64,000 nucleotides of DNA from Macrobrachium rosenbergii (Eukaryota; Arthropoda; Malacostraca; Decapoda; Palaemonidae): positions 26,757,376-26,821,375 of the forward strand of contig NC_089782.1 in NCBI RefSeq assembly GCF_040412425.1. Direction: 5' to 3'. A program made the position numbers and the translations under genes. This document shows positions 60,676 to 64,000 of this stretch, in pieces. The notes under the pieces were generated by a model. The model did no database searches. It was not told where the DNA came from and worked only from the letters and a program-made list of their open reading frames with translations. How positions within the stretch are numbered: the stretch's first letter is position 1; every line of letters starts with the position of its first letter.

Positions 60676-60714
<39 letters not shown>

Positions 60715-60723
60715 GAGAGAGAG
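60676..60723 (+). repeat. Compound (TG)n(GA)n
   Basis: (TG)n 60676-60709 then a short (GA)n. Confidence 0.93.
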
Positions 60724-61049
60724 AAACAAATGAGAAGCATGTTACCAACGAGTACTTATAGCATACCTGTAACTCCATCACGACAGGTATTCAGCATGAC
60801 ACAGCCATCAATTATCTCTGCACTTTGCATAAAATCCTGCTTGATGTTTCCATAGAGAATTTGAAATGTATCGGTCTGTGCCTTTACTGAACAGTTTCAT
60901 AACCAGTTTATACAGTAATTTTTTTATCATTCTATCAGAGTGTAATCTCTATGTCAAGCAGTCTTTCAGAGCATTACGTATCTCTTGGCACAGCGAAACA
61001 ATGTTTTAAAAAAACAATTACAGCTACATGTACGTGCTTAATACCAATT

Positions 61050-61095
61050 CCACCACCCACCCCTACCCCCACCCACCCCCACCCCACCCCCTAAA
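61050..61095 (-). other. C-rich tract, G-quadruplex-prone on the minus strand
   Basis: CCACCCACCCCTACCCCCAC continues with CCACCCCCACCCCACCCCC, giving many G runs on the minus strand. It directly follows AT-rich sequence. Confidence 0.7.
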
Positions 61096-61312
61096 TCACA
61101 ACACTAACCACATAATTGCCGTTCCACCCCATTTCCCCTCCACCACCCCACCCTACCAAGATATCCTATAACATCCCTGGCCTTCCATCCTCCCCTTAGA
61201 ACAATGAGATCTTCCTAGACTTGAGATAGCGGCTGTATTTATATGCTAATATTTTCGCCCAGTACTGCAGTAGATAGCGCAGCTTCTGCGGGGATAATGG
61301 CTACAAGTAAAA

Positions 61313-61339
61313 ATTGCGCCGAAGTTTCTTCGGCGCAAT
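61313..61339. repeat. Perfect GC-rich hairpin in repeat D
   Basis: ATTGCGCCGAAG, a 3-nt TTT loop, then CTTCGGCGCAAT. The 12-bp stem is perfect. Confidence 0.95.
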
Positions 61340-61530
61340 CGAGTTTCATGTATAGCCGCTACAGCGTATAATCAAGGCCACCGAAAATAGATCTGTCTTT
61401 CGCTGGTTGATATAGTGCTCTATGAGCCGCGGGCCATGAAACTTTAACCACGGCCCGGTGGTGGCCTGTCCTGTATCGTTGCCAGAAGCATGATTATGGC
61501 TAACTTTAACCTTAGATAAAATAAAAAGAA

Positions 61531-61621
61531 CTACTGAGGCTAGAGGGCTGCAATTTGGTATGTTTGATGATTGGAGGATGGATGATCAACATACCAATTT
61601 GCAGCCCTCTAGCCTCAGTAG
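61531..61621. repeat. 38-bp perfect inverted repeat in repeat D
   Basis: The left arm 61531-61568 begins CTACTGAGGCTAGAGGGCTG and pairs with 61584-61621 around a 15-nt loop. No mismatch was seen. Confidence 0.9.
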
Positions 61622-61735
61622 TTTTTAAGATCTGAGGGCGGATAGAAAAAATGCGGACAGAAAAAGTGCGGACAGAATACAGTGCGGACGGACAGACAAA
61701 GCCGACACAAGAGTAGCGAGGACCTCAGGATATTC

Positions 61736-62555
61736 TCGAAATGAATAATTTGATTTCGTTTAAGGACCTACTTTCTTTCTCACGGCGACAGGTGAATGAC
61801 TAGGATTTCTTCCATTAAACCTTGATGCATCAGTCACTCGAAATACATGGAAATTTAACAAAGCGACGGTGTTAGTAAACGTGATCTCATTTTTAAATGG
61901 GAAATCTTCAGATTTCTTCTTTTATTGAGATGAAATCTAAGTTTGGATGTCAGTTTAGTCATCATTTGAAGAACATAACGGTAAAAAAGTGAAGAAAGCA
62001 CCCATAAGCAGAGGTCAAGAGGAATGAATGGTGGAATGTGTACAAAGGAGTTCCTGATTGGTCTATCGAAGACCAATGACGTTCTTGGGCCTTCGTATTC
62101 CGATGCGCGACAGAAACTTCATGTTGAATGGCTTGGAGGCTTAAGGCTCGTTCATGCATATGGCCTAACATAAACCAATTTTTGCGATGTAACTCATACT
62201 GAATTTCAGTCTCGAATTCTTGGCCGCCTACATAACATACATAGTTTTCTTTTCCTACCGCAGTTTGACTTCCTGCCACCTTCACGAATTTCCTCTTACT
62301 TGCAGTGAGCTCTGAGGAACTTCTTAGCTTGCTATCTCTCTCCGAAAGTTTTTTTTTTTTTTAATTAAAGACTTTTCCTTAGAAGTTCTCTCCCGGAAAA
62401 CTTTCTGAAGAATATTTCCGTCTGCGTTCAAGATGACTCCTCAGTTCCCTTCATTAAGCTTTTACAAGCGTTGTTCTTTCATTCAAAGGACAGATATACT
62501 GTACCTGCTCGTTTCATCTTTCTTTTTGGACAGTTAACCTGCACAGTATACGATT
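61736..62555. other. Unassigned sequence
   Basis: A 107-codon minus frame (61962-62285) is free of simple repeats but shows no recognised domain, and codon use cannot be judged by eye. Confidence 0.4.
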
Positions 62556-62973
<418 letters not shown>

Positions 62974-64000
62974 CTATCTTCGTGAATCGCACGAACATGA
63001 CAGTAATGTACTAAATGGGAGAAATAAACCTTCACCCTGCGAGCATTCTCGTAAAGAGTAATTTTGTACAACTTTTTCAGAGTTAACCACCTTGCGAGAT
63101 TGCAAAGTAACTGTGAACAAATCCCCAGAGTTCTGACGCAATAGGAAAATATCGAATATAAATGCCAGTTTAGACTCAGAAGTATAATTGGAATTGAGAT
63201 CAGTCCAAGTGTCAATTTTTTTTTTATTCGTCGTCCCAAAACATTTGCATGAATGTGTAATGATTTCATCAGTTAAAATTGCCAAAAAATGCATTTGCAC
63301 TTGGCAAGAGATCTTATTAATGGTAAACTTACCACATGGGGAAAAAACCAGTTACTCTGCACAGTACGAAGCAAACTGTATTGAACTTAGGATATAAAGC
63401 TAATCGCAGATAACTGAAAACGAAACGGACATTCAACTAACCATAACGACTAAGCACCGAATCACTTAATCAAATCGAAACACTCTTGATTGTAGTTGCA
63501 GTATTAAGCCATAATTTATTGACTTATCCTACTAACATTGCACTCTTACTTTCAACAACTTATGTGTATATGTGTACATATGTATGTTGTATATATATGT
63601 ATATTATACATGTATATGTACTGTATATGTATATATATATATATATATATACACTAATATAGTATGTATATATATATATATATATATGTATATATAGGTA
63701 TATATATGTATATATATGTATATATGTGTATCTAGAAACGAAATTCACCCGCAGAAAATTGATAAAGGCACATCAGAATTTTAGAAGGTAAACATTCACG
63801 TTCTTATTTTTATGCCTGTATCCAACATCATATCATAATTAATGATAAAATGTCCTTCAAACGAATGAATAAGCCACGGTAATACAATGAATACATTCGT
63901 GGGACTCGTGCAACCTTGCTGACCCAGATGGGATTTTTTTTCTGGGTTCAGGGAGAGGAGAGAGATTAAGGGGAAGTATCCGAATGATAATGAATAACAA
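62974..64000. other. Unassigned AT-rich sequence
   Basis: Only the imperfect (TA)n at 63570-63731 stands out. Confidence 0.5.
63570..63731 (+). repeat. Imperfect (TA)n
   Basis: TA runs interrupted by TGTA and GTA; no retroelement end recognised on either side. Confidence 0.88.

Larger units (their letters stand above)
59703..61224. other. Unassigned AT-rich sequence
   Basis: Words built on TGCAATG/TTGCA recur at 60000-60110; nothing else before the C-rich tract. Confidence 0.45.
61225..61735 (+). mobile_element. Repeat D, palindrome-rich non-autonomous element
   Basis: About 500 bp with nested inverted repeats: an outer pair AGCGGCTGTA/TATAGCCGCT near 61229 and 61353, a perfect 12-bp hairpin (61313-61324 with 61328-61339), and a 38-bp perfect inverted repeat (61531-61568 with 61584-61621). 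A GC-rich middle GCCGCGGGCCATGAAAC and a tail of CGGACxGACAGA units (61640-61700) follow. No protein is encoded. From memory I associate this sequence with a very abundant decapod repeat, possibly a MITE-like DNA element. Its expected 3' end (GGCACAATAG...) is replaced here by diverged sequence. Confidence 0.7.

Overview
The window looks like repeat-rich, non-coding DNA from a decapod crustacean, most likely a shrimp-like lineage. This rests on extreme microsatellite density (dozens of 40-80 bp (GA)n/(CT)n tracts and (TA)n tracts up to about 185 bp), AT-rich unique sequence, and interspersed repeats that I associate with decapod genomes. By manual tally simple repeats cover very roughly 5-6 kb of the 64 kb. 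I found no complete host protein gene, no tRNA or rRNA gene, no CRISPR array and no bacterial-type operon. Nearly all long open frames are microsatellites read as Ser-Leu, Arg-Glu, Ile-Tyr, Asn, Thr or Leu repeats. A spliced gene with small exons, or a long intron of one, cannot be excluded by eye.

The only convincing protein-coding remnants belong to two Penelope-like retroelements (PLEs), which encode a reverse transcriptase (RT) followed by a GIY-YIG endonuclease. One is a head-to-head palindrome at 13.85-16.50 kb: a minus-strand RT and endonuclease body plus an inverted copy of its 3' kilobase, with (TA)n on both outer sides. The other is a 5'-truncated plus-strand copy at 51.77-53.15 kb. 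It has three frameshifts, a hammerhead-like motif in its 3' region, and (TA)n directly at its 3' end. tRNA-derived SINEs of one family (called SINE-A here) also end in (TA)n at 12.56-12.97, 26.34-26.54 and 53.23-53.44 kb. At 53.2 kb the PLE and a SINE-A face each other across one shared (TA)n. Two of the three SINE-A loci carry inverted head duplications.

Other interspersed repeats are: SINE-B at 6.34 and 57.31 kb, the latter with a perfect 12-bp target-site duplication; retroposon C at 11.1, 19.84 and 58.5 kb, the last with an 11-bp duplication; palindromic repeat D at 61.2-61.7 kb with a tail fragment at 59.25 kb; family F at 36.2, 37.6 and 40.75 kb, each copy running straight into (CT)n; an inverted pair at 45.1 and 46.8 kb with partly conserved reading frames; and several low-copy duplications.

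Layout: 0-12 kb, unique AT-rich DNA with GA/CT tracts, SINE-B and retroposon C. 12.5-16.6 kb, (TA)n-anchored SINE dimer and PLE palindrome. 17-22 kb, mixed repeats. 22-27 kb, dense (GA)n including an ordered array, then SINE-A. 27-42 kb, (CT)n-dominated with family F and minisatellites. 42-51 kb, (TA)n/(GA)n tracts, an inverted pair and palindromes. 51.8-53.4 kb, PLE and SINE-A. 54-64 kb, CT tracts, SINE-B, retroposon C, repeat D and a roughly 420-bp trinucleotide tract. The most interesting theme is the repeated coupling of PLE and SINE-A 3' ends to (TA)n together with head-to-head inverted structures.
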